A stretch of DNA of 64,000 bases, taken from assembly GCF_003751225.1 (NCBI RefSeq), contig NZ_RJKE01000001.1, positions 5,704,001 to 5,768,000 of the forward strand. Direction: 5' to 3'. The stretch is from Actinocorallia herbida. GTDB lineage: Bacteria > Actinomycetota > Actinomycetes > Streptosporangiales > Streptosporangiaceae. Under the pieces are notes generated by a model that was given only the letters and a program-made list of their open reading frames with translations, did not search any database and had not been told where the DNA came from. Made by a program: the position numbers and the translations under genes. Below are positions 16,358-25,458 of this stretch, one piece after another. Position 1 is the first letter of the stretch, and each line of letters begins with the position of its first letter.

Positions 16358-16758
16358 TGCCGCGCCGCAGCGACGGGGACGGCAGGCCGATCGACAGTCT
16401 CGGGCGTCACCGGTATGCCGTCGGCGTCGACACCGAACACGAGTACGGGCCGGCCACCGATCGGGCGAGATCCGAACGGGTCACCGTGCAGTGGGTCGTC
16501 CAAACGCTCACCCGGCTCTACGGCGCGGCCGAACTGGACCTGCCGCCCGCCCCCGCATCTCCGCGCGCCGGGAGCCCCTTGCAGACCCGCCAGTTCTGGC
16601 TCCACCACGCGACCGAACACGACGCCGCGGCCCAACGCGCCACCGTTGAGGACGGCATCACCTTCGCGCTCGCGGTCCGCCGCCTGCTACGCGCCTATGG
16701 GGCAGGCGAGATAGACCTGATCGTCACAGCCGTCGACCGCCGACCGCGCCCGCGCTGA
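16357..16758 (+). CDS. Hypothetical protein coupled to Fic gene
   Basis: I do not recognise this 133-residue protein. It contains two similar halves: VQWVVQTLTRLYGAAELDLP and FALAVRRLLRAYGAGEIDLI, each a helix followed by YGAxEIDL. This suggests an internal duplication. It has no signal peptide or membrane segment. The ATG overlaps the Fic stop (TGATG), which argues for co-translation and a shared function such as a Fic partner or antidote. That role is inference from position only. Small antitoxins of Fic toxins are usually encoded upstream, not downstream. Confidence 0.65.
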   Translation: MPRRSDGDGRPIDSLGRHRYAVGVDTEHEYGPATDRARSERVTVQWVVQTLTRLYGAAELDLPPAPASPRAGSPLQTRQFWLHHATEHDAAAQRATVEDGITFALAVRRLLRAYGAGEIDLIVTAVDRRPRPR

Positions 16759-16782
16759 CGAGGGCCGGGTGTCGACGCGCCG

Positions 16783-16980
16783 GTGGGCGGGGCAGGGCAT
16801 GTCCTGGTCAGGGTGTACGCGACGAACCTCAATCGGACGGATTGCGCCTGCCGGGCCGCCCGGCCGTTCCCCATGTGGGCGACGACGGGGCTCCGCCGCG
16901 GCGCCGGGCTCTCATCCCGCGGACAGTCGATGGTGCTGAGGTCGGTCGTGGCTCTATGTGCCCGGTGGTCGGCCGTTTAG
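16783..16980 (+). pseudogene. Medium-chain dehydrogenase/quinone reductase remnant
   Basis: About 40 residues resemble the start of a zinc-type medium-chain dehydrogenase/reductase: GHVLVRVYATNLNRTDCACR, then AARPF, matching the usual VLVRVHAxxVNRTDCGFRAAxPF. After position 16910 the similarity ends and no catalytic or NAD-binding domain follows. It is a short gene scar. Confidence 0.55.
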
Positions 16981-16989
16981 GGTGGTGGT

Positions 16990-17790
16990 ATGACGCGTGG
17001 GTTCGAGGTGGTGTGTGAGATCGAGCCGCCGACCCGGCCGGATCTCCGGCGGGTGCGGCACCAGATCGGGGTACTGGACGCCGTCGCGGACGCGTTCTTG
17101 ATCCCCGACAACCACATCGGGCGGGCGACGGTGTCGAGTGTGGCGGTCGCGCACGAGGTGCAGGCGATGGGAGCGACCGGGATCGCCTGCCTGAACGCCC
17201 GCGACCGCAACCTGCTCGGCTTCCAGCGGGACCTGCTGACCGCCGCCGCCTACGGCGTCCAGCGGTTCCTGTTCGTCTACGGCGACAAACCCGCCTCCGG
17301 CGACCGCACCGGCGAACTCACCGTCCGGTCCATGCTCGACCAAGCCCGCGCCGCGACCACCGACCCCGTCTTCGCCGGGCATCCGCGCTTCCAGATCGGC
17401 GTCGCCTCCGGCATGCGGCCCCTGCCCGCCTGGAAGCAGCACGCCGACTTCGTCTTCGCCCAGGTCAGCTACAGCCTCGACGACCTGCTGCGGTGGCGCG
17501 AGACCATCACCATCGACGCACCCGTCTACGCCGGAGTGATGGTCCTGGCCAGCGCGACCATGGCCCGCAACCTCGCCGCCACCATCCCCGACATCACCAT
17601 CCCCGACACACTCGTCCAAGCAGTCGAACACGACCCCGACGCCGGCATCGCCGCCGCCTGCGAACACGTCCTGGCCATCCGCGACAGCGGCGCCTTCGAC
17701 GGCGTCCACCTCATCCCCGTCAGCCGCTACCGCCAGACCGCCGCCCACCTCGAACCCCTCCTCCACAAACCTCCCAAAAACCCCCAATGA
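16990..17790 (+). CDS. Methylenetetrahydrofolate reductase-like TIM-barrel protein
   Basis: A 266-residue protein resembling the FAD-binding TIM barrel of methylenetetrahydrofolate reductase. The opening VCEIEPPTRPDL matches the conserved Glu of MTHFR strand 1. HEVQAMGATGIACLNARDRN corresponds to the TCRDRN-type motif, and FLFVYGDKPASGD to the GD loop near the flavin. It is slightly shorter than MetF (about 290-310). It may reduce CH2-THF or act on another methyl donor in a demethylation or C1 pathway. It stands alone, with its own ATG start and a strong hairpin after the stop. Confidence 0.75.
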   Translation: MTRGFEVVCEIEPPTRPDLRRVRHQIGVLDAVADAFLIPDNHIGRATVSSVAVAHEVQAMGATGIACLNARDRNLLGFQRDLLTAAAYGVQRFLFVYGDKPASGDRTGELTVRSMLDQARAATTDPVFAGHPRFQIGVASGMRPLPAWKQHADFVFAQVSYSLDDLLRWRETITIDAPVYAGVMVLASATMARNLAATIPDITIPDTLVQAVEHDPDAGIAAACEHVLAIRDSGAFDGVHLIPVSRYRQTAAHLEPLLHKPPKNPQ

Positions 17791-17808
17791 CCCCCGAGGC
17801 ACGCACGG

Positions 17809-17864
17809 GCTTCGGCTGTGGGGTGTCGGAACTAGAACGATTCTCAACACCCCACAGCCGAAGC
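17809..17864 (+). terminator. 18-base-pair hairpin after MTHFR-like gene
   Basis: GCTTCGGCTGTGGGGTGT and its exact complement ACACCCCACAGCCGAAGC are separated by 20 bases and start 18 bases after the stop codon. The stem is perfect and GC-rich, with no T-run. It is most likely a terminator, although its length is also compatible with a small mobile hairpin element. Confidence 0.6.
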
Positions 17865-17974
17865 GCACCCGACACCACGAAAAGCCACCACCGTCAAGAA
17901 GCGCTGTCGTACCGACCCGAGCGCGGGCCCTCACGTGCGGGCCGTGTCGGTGGCGAGGGTTAAGGTGCGTCGTC

Positions 17975-19339
17975 GTGGACGCTGCTGAGCTTGACCATCG
18001 AGCCCGGACGTTGAGGGGCTGTATTCCTCCGCTGCTGGTGTCACGGCTTCTCGAACTCGGTCATGAGCGGGAAGTGGAGTTCCAGGCCGGCCGCGGGGAG
18101 TGGTTCTGCGCGCTGGAGTGGGCACGGCTGCTCGGGCTTCGGGGCCGGCGTGAGCAGGCGCTGGAGGTACTCGCTCCGTACATCGCCACGAGCTGGTGGC
18201 CGGCGGACCGAGCCCGGGCGGAGCTGCTGGAGGGCTGGGGCCGGGTGGAGGAGGCGATCGCCCTGTCGCGCCCGTACGCGGAGGCCGGTGACCGGCTGGC
18301 GCTGGTCTTCTTCGCGCGTCTGCTGGCCCGCCACGGCCGCGGCGGCGAGGCGTTCATGCTGCTGCGTGCCGGGATCCAGAACTGGTTCGTCGCCGAGTGC
18401 CTGGTCGACGTCGCCGAAGCGGCGGGCATGGACGAGGAAGCAGCGACCCTGCTGGAGGCCCGGGTTGAAGGGGCGGTTCCCGCTTGCGACGACCCCGGCT
18501 GCCCCAACCTCCGAATGGAACCGTCCAACGCGGTCGGCCTGCTCGCCACGATCAGGGAACGCCAGGGCCGGATCGAGGAGGCGATCGCCCTGCTGCACAC
18601 CCGCGAGTCCACGTCCGTCAACGGCCGTGACCAGCTGGTCGACCTGCTGGCCAGGCAGGATCGGATCACGGAACTGCGTGCCTACGCGGAGTCCGAGTTC
18701 CACGGGCACGCCGTGCAACGCCTCGCCGAAGTGCTGGAGGAACGCGGCGACGTGGAAGGCGCGATCGCCGCCTACCGCACGTTCGGTGCCAGACCGGACG
18801 GGATGTGGCATGTGGCCGTAGCGCTGTCCGAGCTCCTGGTCCGGCACGGACTGGGCGACGAGGCGATCGAAGTGATGCGCTCACTTGCCGAACGGCCCGG
18901 CGGCGCCGAGGACTGGATCGTCGACACTCTTTGCACCCTGTACGCCGACCACGGCCGGCCCCGGGACGGCCTCGCCCATCTCGATGCCCTCAAGGCTCGC
19001 CGCGGCGGCGAGGAGGACTGGGAGTTCTTCCGGATGCGGCTTCCGCTCATGGCCGCCTGCGGCCTGCTCGACGAGGCGATCGAGGAGGCGCGGTCCCACC
19101 CCGAGGGCGACACCTGGTACGCGGCCCGCGCTCTGTCCGACGTGCTCGCCGAAGCCGGCCGCGCCGAGGAAGCCGCCGCGGTCCTCGACCGGTACCCGAC
19201 ATTTGGCAGCGCTCGCCGTGCCGAGCTCCTCATCGACCTCGGCCGCATCGAAGAGGCCGTACGACTCCTCCAACAGCCGATCGATGAACCGCCGGAACCC
19301 GCCTGGGACGGCGAATACCCCACCGAACCACCCTTCTGA
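17975..19339 (+). CDS. Tetratricopeptide-like repeat protein
   Basis: A 454-residue, almost entirely alpha-helical protein. Repeated units of about 34-45 residues contain phrases such as GRVEEAIALSRPYAEAGDRL, GRIEEAIALLHTRES, GDVEGAIAAYRTFGARP and GRAEEAAAVLDRYP, the pattern of TPR-like solenoids common in Streptomyces relatives. It has no signal peptide, membrane segment or catalytic domain. The start is GTG at 17975. Its role is probably protein-protein interaction; no neighbour is an obvious partner. Confidence 0.75.
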   Translation: MDAAELDHRARTLRGCIPPLLVSRLLELGHEREVEFQAGRGEWFCALEWARLLGLRGRREQALEVLAPYIATSWWPADRARAELLEGWGRVEEAIALSRPYAEAGDRLALVFFARLLARHGRGGEAFMLLRAGIQNWFVAECLVDVAEAAGMDEEAATLLEARVEGAVPACDDPGCPNLRMEPSNAVGLLATIRERQGRIEEAIALLHTRESTSVNGRDQLVDLLARQDRITELRAYAESEFHGHAVQRLAEVLEERGDVEGAIAAYRTFGARPDGMWHVAVALSELLVRHGLGDEAIEVMRSLAERPGGAEDWIVDTLCTLYADHGRPRDGLAHLDALKARRGGEEDWEFFRMRLPLMAACGLLDEAIEEARSHPEGDTWYAARALSDVLAEAGRAEEAAAVLDRYPTFGSARRAELLIDLGRIEEAVRLLQQPIDEPPEPAWDGEYPTEPPF

Positions 19340-19595
19340 CAGCGCCGACGGCACCCAGCCCGCCGGCACTGAGGCGGACGGGCATGGCGGTGATCCCCTT
19401 TCGCCGAACAACTGGAGGCTCTGCGTCCCCTGAACCGGAACGCACCGCGTGGTCCCGCTCCCCCGCAGGCCCTGGAGATCCGACGCAGCGACGAACCGCG
19501 GGGCAGGTGAGCGTGGTCGGTCACCTCCACCGAGGGCCACGCGCACCTACTCATCGCCTTCATCGTCCGGGTCGGGGTCGCGCAGGGGGCGATCC
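19340..19595. other. Intergenic stretch with no recognisable gene
   Basis: Only short frames occur and none resembles a protein I know. The adjacent repeat copy at 19596-19650 suggests part of this segment may belong to the same repetitive element. Confidence 0.4.
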
Positions 19596-19650
19596 CCTGC
19601 GAGCGCGGACCCTAGCCGGACTTTTCGTCCCGATGTTCGTCAGGCCCCGA
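19596..19650 (-). repeat. ~50-bp dispersed repeat, copy A
   Basis: Read on the minus strand it contains TGACGAACATCGGGACGAAA, then AGTCC, GCTAGGG and GCTCGCAGG. It matches the copy at 29234-29287 over about 50 bases with a few substitutions and one-base gaps, in opposite orientation. Both copies can form a GGAC-TTTTC-GTCC-type hairpin. It is probably an end or fragment of a mobile element. Confidence 0.65.
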
Positions 19651-19723
19651 GAGACTCTGATCGCTCTGTTGCCTCCCGCCAGCCCGGAACCGACCGGTTT
19701 TCTTCCGACTACTGTTGTCCTGT

Positions 19724-20638
19724 ATGACGCACGCTGAGGTCGAGATCGGCGCTGAGCTGGTGCGGGAGCTGCTTCGTGACCAGCACCCCGACTTGGCCGA
19801 TCGGCCCGTGACGTTCGGCGCGCGTGGGTGGGACAACCAGCTGTGGCGCCTCGGCGACGATCTCGCCGTGCGGTTGCCCTGGGCGACGGATTCCGCGGCG
19901 GAGTTGCTGCTCAAGGAGCACACCTGGCTGCCCTCGCTTGCCGCGCGCCTTCCGCTGCCGGTTCCCGTCCCGCAGCGGCTCGGCGAACCCTCGGCTTTGT
20001 TTCCGCAGTGTTGGATCGTGACCACCTGGGTGCCGGGTGAGCCCGCCGACCGCGCGCCCGTCACGCGAGGCGCTGCGGCCGCCGACGCCTTGGCCGCCTT
20101 CCTGACGGCCTTGCACCAGCCCGCCCCCGACCAGGCCCCCACAGGGCGGGACCACGGCGGGCCTCTGCCCCACTACACCGAGGGTTTCTCCGCCGGGCTC
20201 GCCTGGGCTGCCGAGAGCGGGCTGATCTCCGACCCTGAAGCCGTTCGCGCAGTCTGGGACGATGCCGCGGCAGCGCCCCATTGGGACGGCCCGCCACTCT
20301 GGCTCCACGGCGACCTGCATCCGGCCAACGTCCTCACCACGGACGGCACCATCAGCGGCGTGATCGACTTCGGCGACATGTTCGCGGGAGACCCCGCCTA
20401 CGACCTCGCCGCCGCGTGGATCTTGCTCCCCGACGGCGCCATCGACCGATTCCACGCCGCCTACCGACCGACCCCGGACGCCGACACCCTCCGCCGTGCC
20501 CGCGGCTTGGCCGTGCTCAAAGCCCTCGCCTGCATCAGCATCGGCGAAGCCGGAGTCCACGGCCGCCCAGGCGGCAAGGCCACGTGGGGTCCACCCGCCT
20601 ATGCCGCACTGCGGCGCCTTACCGCAATCAAGTACTGA
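19724..20638 (+). CDS. APH-family phosphotransferase
   Basis: A 304-residue kinase of the aminoglycoside/macrolide phosphotransferase fold. GWDNQLWRLGDDLAVRLPW gives the nucleotide-binding strand and Lys-equivalent region. WLHGDLHPANVLT is the catalytic Brenner motif (HGDLHxxN), and ISGVIDFGDMFAGDPAYDLA supplies the DFG-like metal-binding Asp. It acts in the cytoplasm and could phosphorylate an antibiotic, a sugar alcohol or a metabolite; most chromosomal actinomycete members have unknown substrates. The ATG at 19724 lies about nine bases after a TACTGT hexamer, so the mRNA may be leaderless; an in-frame start at 19715 would add three residues. Confidence 0.85.
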   Translation: MTHAEVEIGAELVRELLRDQHPDLADRPVTFGARGWDNQLWRLGDDLAVRLPWATDSAAELLLKEHTWLPSLAARLPLPVPVPQRLGEPSALFPQCWIVTTWVPGEPADRAPVTRGAAAADALAAFLTALHQPAPDQAPTGRDHGGPLPHYTEGFSAGLAWAAESGLISDPEAVRAVWDDAAAAPHWDGPPLWLHGDLHPANVLTTDGTISGVIDFGDMFAGDPAYDLAAAWILLPDGAIDRFHAAYRPTPDADTLRRARGLAVLKALACISIGEAGVHGRPGGKATWGPPAYAALRRLTAIKY

Positions 20639-20791
20639 CGACCCGCCCTGTCGGGAATAGGTGGCGGTCTCAAACGATCAGCGCATCATCCCAGGCAGAA
20701 ACCGTATCGGCCGGTCGGCGGGGTGAGTGGTAAGTCGGCGGAGGGCGAGCCTGCGGTGGGCGGTGGCCGAGGGGCGTAGGAGGCGGCTAGG

Positions 20792-21883
20792 TTGCTCGGG
20801 ATGAAGATCGTTGACGAGGGTGTCGCTAATGCTGTCGCCGGCCCGGAACTGCGGTCGTTCACCGTGGGAGGCGCGACGGTGCTGACCGGCTCCGAGGGTT
20901 TGGTGATCATTGCCGGGATCGGCGACGATCTGGCGGCCAGCGGGGTGCGCAGCCATCGAAGGTTCGAACTGAAGGGAGAGGTGCCCGCCGGGTTCGACCA
21001 AGTGCTCGAGGACAAGCTGCACGATTTCCCTCATCACCTGTTCGTGCGAACGCCCGACGGGCTGCTGAGCGCCGGTTCGGGCCGGTGCAGGCGCTCCGGT
21101 TGGAGCGGTGACCCGAGCGTCTTTCGTTCAGCGGACATCACGCTCGACGAGCCTCTGTCCTGGGAGGCGCTCGACCTCGTCCGTCCCCCGGTGCCACCTG
21201 CGGCTTTGCCGGGAATTGCGTGGTTGGATCATGTGGCCGACGACCGGCCCCGGGCGCTGCGCGAGTTCGTCGACGGCTGGTACCGGCGGACACCGGACGC
21301 CTCCATACCGCCGGAGGTGGTAGGAGCAGGGATACCTGTGCCGCGAGCGTTGCAGGAGTTCTACGCGCTGGCTCGCGGCCACGTCTCCGTGATGGGGCGG
21401 CAGAACTTCCTGCGGTCTCCCGCCGAGCTCGAGGTCGACGCCGCGGGCCGACTCCACTTCGGCGATGAGAACCAGGGGTGCTTCGTCTGGGCGCTGGCCT
21501 CCGGCCAGGACACCGATCCTCGAGTACTGATCTCCGAGGACCGCGAGGTGTGGCACGAGGAAGGCGAACCTCTCAGCGGGTTCCTGCTCCAGTTCGCCCT
21601 TTATGAGGCCTTCGCTGATGCTCCCTACCGGGCATGGCCCAAGGCCATCCTGACCCGTCGGCAGGCCCTGCAGATGATCGACGGCTGGCGGCACGTCCCG
21701 CTCTCCCCGTTCCTGCGATCGCGCTGCCCCGCGACGTTCGCGGTCTCCCCTGGCCTGGTCGCCCAGTTCGACTTCGGCGAAGCCGATGACGACGAATGCG
21801 TGGTCTCGGTCGTGGCGACCGACCGCAGCGTCCTGCGCCCGCTCAGGGCGCTCGACCTCGACTGGAGCGAATACGACGGATGA
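20792..21883 (+). CDS. SMI1/KNR4 (SUKH)-like protein
   Basis: A 363-residue soluble protein. The C-terminal half has a SUKH-like core: VPRALQEFYALARG, then LHFGDENQGCFVWALAS and VLISEDREVWHEEGEPLSGFL, which matches the usual pattern of residues in Smi1/Knr4 proteins. Many SUKH proteins are immunity proteins against polymorphic toxins; others are cellular scaffolds. No toxin is encoded nearby. A TTG at 20792 is eight bases after AGGAGG, whereas the ATG at 20801 would be 17 bases away, so I keep TTG. The N-terminal 130 residues are not assigned. Confidence 0.65.
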   Translation: MLGMKIVDEGVANAVAGPELRSFTVGGATVLTGSEGLVIIAGIGDDLAASGVRSHRRFELKGEVPAGFDQVLEDKLHDFPHHLFVRTPDGLLSAGSGRCRRSGWSGDPSVFRSADITLDEPLSWEALDLVRPPVPPAALPGIAWLDHVADDRPRALREFVDGWYRRTPDASIPPEVVGAGIPVPRALQEFYALARGHVSVMGRQNFLRSPAELEVDAAGRLHFGDENQGCFVWALASGQDTDPRVLISEDREVWHEEGEPLSGFLLQFALYEAFADAPYRAWPKAILTRRQALQMIDGWRHVPLSPFLRSRCPATFAVSPGLVAQFDFGEADDDECVVSVVATDRSVLRPLRALDLDWSEYDG

Positions 21884-21999
21884 GCCAGCGGGCGCCCCCG
21901 CACAGGAGCCCACATCGACGCTGACGGGGGCCTGGCCGGGGACATCCCTGCCCCGGCGCGATCCGACAGGGCCATCACCCATCGGACCTTCTCTTGTCG

Positions 22000-23159
22000 A
22001 ACCTCCGTAGCCACGCCTCCGGCCAGAGCGGCGTAGACCTCGGCCGGGGTTCGGTACCCCAAGATGCGGCGTGGCCGGTTGTTCAGCTCGGTGGCGATCC
22101 AGTCGAGGTCGGCCTGACCGTGCTGCCGCAGGTCGGCGTTCTTGGGCAGGTACTGGCGCAGGAGGCGGTTGGTGTTCTCGTTGGTGCCGCGCTCCCATGG
22201 GCTGCGGCGGTGGCAGAAGTAGACCTGCATGCCGGTCTCAGCGGTCAGGGCCTGGTGTTCGGCCATCTCCCGCCCGCGGGCCCACGTCAGCGATCTGCGG
22301 AGCGTGGCGGGATGGTCTGGAGGCTGCGCGTCAGGTAGGGGCGGACGTCGTGGGCCTTGATGCCGTCGGGGAGTTCGACCGGGAGGGTGTAGCGGCTGGT
22401 GCGCTCGACCAGGGTGGCGATCGCCGAGGGGCGGCTGCCCATCACCAGGTCCCCTTCCCAGTGCCCGGGCAGCGTCCGGTCGTCGACCTCGGCCGGGCGG
22501 GCACTGATGGAGACCATGTCGCGCATGACGCCGCGGCCGTCGGGCCGCTTGGCGCAGCGGGGGTGGCGGAACGGCCGACCGGCCCGCAGCCGCTGGGTGA
22601 GCGTCCGGTCGATGCACCGGCCGCGTGCCGGGTCGAACAGCGACAGGTAGATCGCCTCATGCGAGATCCGCATCTCGGCCGAGTCGGGGAAGGCCAGGCG
22701 GAGCCAATGCGAGATCTGCTCAGGAGACCAGCGCTGAGCGAGCTTGTCCTCCACGACCGCCCGCAGCCGGGAGCACGCGGCCAGCTTGGGAGTCTTGGGA
22801 CGGCGAGCCCGCCGACGAGCCTCCTCATCGGCGGCCACCGCCCGATAAGCGGCCCGGCCACCGTTACGGGCGATCTCACGAGAGACCGTCGACGACGATC
22901 GCCCCAGCCTCACCGCCAACGCCCGCGCCGACTTCCCCGCCGCCAGCCCGCGGGAGATCTCCTCCCGCTCGGCCAGCGACAGGTGTTCCGCGCGACGCAT
23001 CGGCGGCTCGCGTCGGACCCCTCCGGTCTGAGCGAGGTACCGCCGCACATGCTGCATCGGCACGCCCACGACCCGGCTCATCGAGTTGAACCACTCACCC
23101 GAACGCCAACGCCGCCAGATCTCATCCTGCTGAGCAGGCGAGAGCCCGTAATCCCGCAC
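22000..23159 (-). pseudogene. IS30-family transposase, frameshifted
   Basis: The N-terminal part (23159 to about 22300) is a normal IS30 transposase: HTH region (SLAEREEISRGLAAGKSARA), then GHWEGDLVMG with the first catalytic Asp. A one-base deletion near 22305 moves the rest into another frame, where WERGTNENTNRLLRQYLPK with the catalytic Glu follows. Between them the usual TWDxGxEM reads TWARGREM, so the second catalytic Asp is also lost. The element is therefore inactive by two independent changes. Its coding sequence ends near 22000. I could not define inverted repeats with confidence. Confidence 0.8.
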
Positions 23160-23288
23160 ACGTCCTCCACCACCGCAAGATCAACATATGGTGATGCATC
23201 GACCCCTTGAGACCGCCATGATTTCCCGACACCCCGAGCCGGCCTCCGCTCCCGAACGTGGCCCCAGACATCCGAGCACGTTGTGGTG

Positions 23289-24524
23289 TCAAGCGGCGGC
23301 TGCCAGGCGGGGTGGGAACGCCGTCGTTTCCTCATAGGTTCTGCGGGTTTGGAGGCAGTGGTAGAGGCATCCGATGAGGCGGTTGAACAGGTGTCGCAGG
23401 GCGGCGGTGTGCGTGTCGTTGGAGGCTCTGCGGCGGTCGTAGTGGGCTCTGGCGCCTGGTGAGGGGCGGAGGCAGGCGAATGCCCAGAGGTAGCCGGCGG
23501 CGGCCAGGCGGTCGTTCTTCACTTTCCGGTTCATGATGTGCTTGGAGCGTCCGCTGGCCCGGGTGACCGGCGCAGATCCGGCGTATGCCTTGAGTCCGCG
23601 GGCGTCGGCGAAGCGGGTTCGGTCGTCGCCGAGCTCGGCCAGGAGCCGTGCGCCGACCAGAGGTCCGACTCCGGGGAAGCTGGTGATGATCTCGGCGTCG
23701 GGGTGCTGGGTGAAGGCTTCCTCGACGGCGTTGGCCAAATTCTTCTCAGCGGCGCAGGCGGCTTCGAGCTGACCGAGTAGCGCAGTGAGCTGATCACCCA
23801 TGGCCTGCTCGACCAGGTCGGGTAGCCGCATGTGCTCGGCGCGGAAGATCTGGTGCAGGCGCTCGACGTCTTCCTCGACCTTGCGGGCTCGGCCAGCGCG
23901 CTTGAGTGCCGCCCGGATCTGCCCGCGGGTGAGGGTGGCGGCGCGTGCGGGGGTGGGCGCGAGGGCGAGGATGACGCGGGCCTCGGCCTTGGTGACGCCG
24001 CCGTTGCGCAGGTGCCCGAACGCCTCCAAGGCGGCGGCGTAGTAGTCGTGCAGCAGCGACCGGATGCGCTGGCCGAGCTGGGTCCGGTCCCAGACCGCGT
24101 CTTGCTGGGCGCGGGCAAGGACGGTGATCGCGCGGGCCAGATCGGAGTCTGCGGGCAGCGGCCGGTGCGCGGTCATGTCGGTGCGCAGGATGTTGGCCAG
24201 GGTTAGCGCGTCCTGCTCGTCGGATTTCTTGCCGGATGCTCCGTGGCGGCCGCGGTAGCGCGCCACCGCGTAGGGGTTGATGGCGAACACCTGCCGTCCG
24301 GTGGTGCGGAGGCTGGCGACCAGCAGACCGTGCGGTTTCTCGATCGCGATCGGGATCTGTTCGCCAGCGTGATCGCCGACCTTGGCCAGCAGGTTCAGCA
24401 GCTCGCGCAGGCCCGCGGCGTCGTTGGTGATGCGGGCCTTGGCGACCCGGGTCCCTGAGTCGTCGACGATGGCGATGTCGTGGTGTCGTTCAGCCCAGTC
24501 GATTCCGCAGAACAGCTTCGCCAA
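23289..24524 (-). CDS. IS110-family transposase (DEDD)
   Basis: A 411-residue, apparently intact recombinase. The N-terminal RuvC-like domain contains GIDWAERHHDIAIVDD (first Asp), PIAIEKPHGLL (Glu) and KKSDEQDALTLANILRTD (Asp pair). The C-terminal Transposase_20 domain has SFPGVGPLVGARLLAELGDD and the conserved Ser near SAPVTRASGRSK. IS110 enzymes are guided by an RNA encoded in the element's non-coding end. The start is TTG at 24524 with GGAGGAGAG before it. No frameshift or stop is present, so the element may still be active. Confidence 0.93.
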   Translation of the reverse strand: MAKLFCGIDWAERHHDIAIVDDSGTRVAKARITNDAAGLRELLNLLAKVGDHAGEQIPIAIEKPHGLLVASLRTTGRQVFAINPYAVARYRGRHGASGKKSDEQDALTLANILRTDMTAHRPLPADSDLARAITVLARAQQDAVWDRTQLGQRIRSLLHDYYAAALEAFGHLRNGGVTKAEARVILALAPTPARAATLTRGQIRAALKRAGRARKVEEDVERLHQIFRAEHMRLPDLVEQAMGDQLTALLGQLEAACAAEKNLANAVEEAFTQHPDAEIITSFPGVGPLVGARLLAELGDDRTRFADARGLKAYAGSAPVTRASGRSKHIMNRKVKNDRLAAAGYLWAFACLRPSPGARAHYDRRRASNDTHTAALRHLFNRLIGCLYHCLQTRRTYEETTAFPPRLAAAA

Positions 24525-24893
24525 CTCTCCTCCAGTGATGGGTAGGCGGACTATCGGTGCAGCTCACAGCCACAGCGGAGACGCGCGGCCCGCTAATCGA
24601 AGGACTCACCGGCCCGACATCCGATCAGCCGTTCGCGACCCCAGCGATCCGCAGGGCCTCCTTCTGCCGCGAGAACTCAGTGGCTCGGCCGCGTTGGGGA
24701 GGTCAACCCTGCGAACGGGCTCGAACCACGAACACCACGCTCCACCAGCCGCCACCGCCGTGACAGGAGAATGCCGGGGCGGCCGGTCTGGGACGAGACC
24801 TCGACAGGGTCCTCCCAAAGTCAGGCTCATCCACCCGGCACCCACCGATCACGACAACGGCGACCCGGACGAGCGGGCACAGACCGGACCGGT
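24525..24893 (-). ncRNA. Candidate IS110 bridge RNA region
   Basis: About 370 bases upstream of the transposase carry no convincing gene in either strand. In IS110-group elements this 5' non-coding end encodes the bridge RNA, whose two internal loops base-pair with target and donor DNA. Position, length and lack of coding potential fit. I have not identified the loops or the guide pairings. Confidence 0.4.
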
Positions 24894-25005
24894 CTGGGGC
24901 TAGGCATCTGGTGCCCTCGCCAAGTCAGGCACTGCGATCCGTGCCCGCTCACAAGATGCGATTAGCCGCCAGGTAGCTGTGGGTGATGCTGTTACGGTCC
25001 GGCGC

Positions 25006-25458
25006 ATGCGCCTGTCGTCCGCTCTTCTGGTCCTGCCGTTGCTCGCCGGCTGCTCTGTGGCGTCCGAGCAGGCGACCGCGCCGGCCGCCCCATCCGCCGC
25101 GCCGTCCCAGGGCCTCGACGAGGGCGTCGCCGCGACCCGTCCGGCAGGTGCGCTGTCGGCCGACGAGGTGGTTCAAGGCCTGCAGGCGGCCGGGTACCGG
25201 CTGCGTGATGCTCGGGACGACACCGCGCAGAACTGTCCGGACCTGGGCTGCCTGCAGCTGATCACCACCGAGGACCTGAGCGTCTACGAGTTCCCGACGG
25301 CCCCGGCGGCGCGTAACTTCCACGGGAAGTGGGGCGAGCCGTCCGCGCTGTACGGCCGATACGTCCTGTCGTGGGTCGCGGTGCGCTCGAATGCGCGCCC
25401 CGACGCGGGCGAGCAGCGGGGGTTCGTCGCGGTCGTGCGGGACATCGTCGAGGGCTAG
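25006..25458 (+). CDS. Small putative lipoprotein
   Basis: A 150-residue exported protein with a short signal peptide ending in a lipobox (LPLLAGCS), so it should be lipid-anchored on the outer face of the membrane. A low-complexity Ala/Pro linker precedes the domain (LSADEVVQGLQAAGYRLRDA). Two cysteines in NCPDLGCLQL may form a disulfide. The ATG at 25006 comes seven bases after TACGGT and has no ribosome site, so the message may be leaderless. I do not recognise the domain. Confidence 0.7.
   Translation: MRLSSALLVLPLLAGCSVASEQATAPAAPSAAPSQGLDEGVAATRPAGALSADEVVQGLQAAGYRLRDARDDTAQNCPDLGCLQLITTEDLSVYEFPTAPAARNFHGKWGEPSALYGRYVLSWVAVRSNARPDAGEQRGFVAVVRDIVEG

Larger units (their letters stand above)
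23261..24902 (-). mobile_element. IS110-family insertion sequence
   Basis: The element is bounded by a 9-bp inverted repeat, GCCCCAGAC at 23261-23269 and GTCTGGGGC at 24894-24902, giving about 1.64 kb, a usual IS110 size. The transposase takes up most of it, with under 30 bases after the gene and about 370 before it. Inside the left end is a 17-base palindrome, CAGACCGGACCGGTCTG (24882-24898). The boundaries are my inference from the repeat and the size. Confidence 0.55.
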
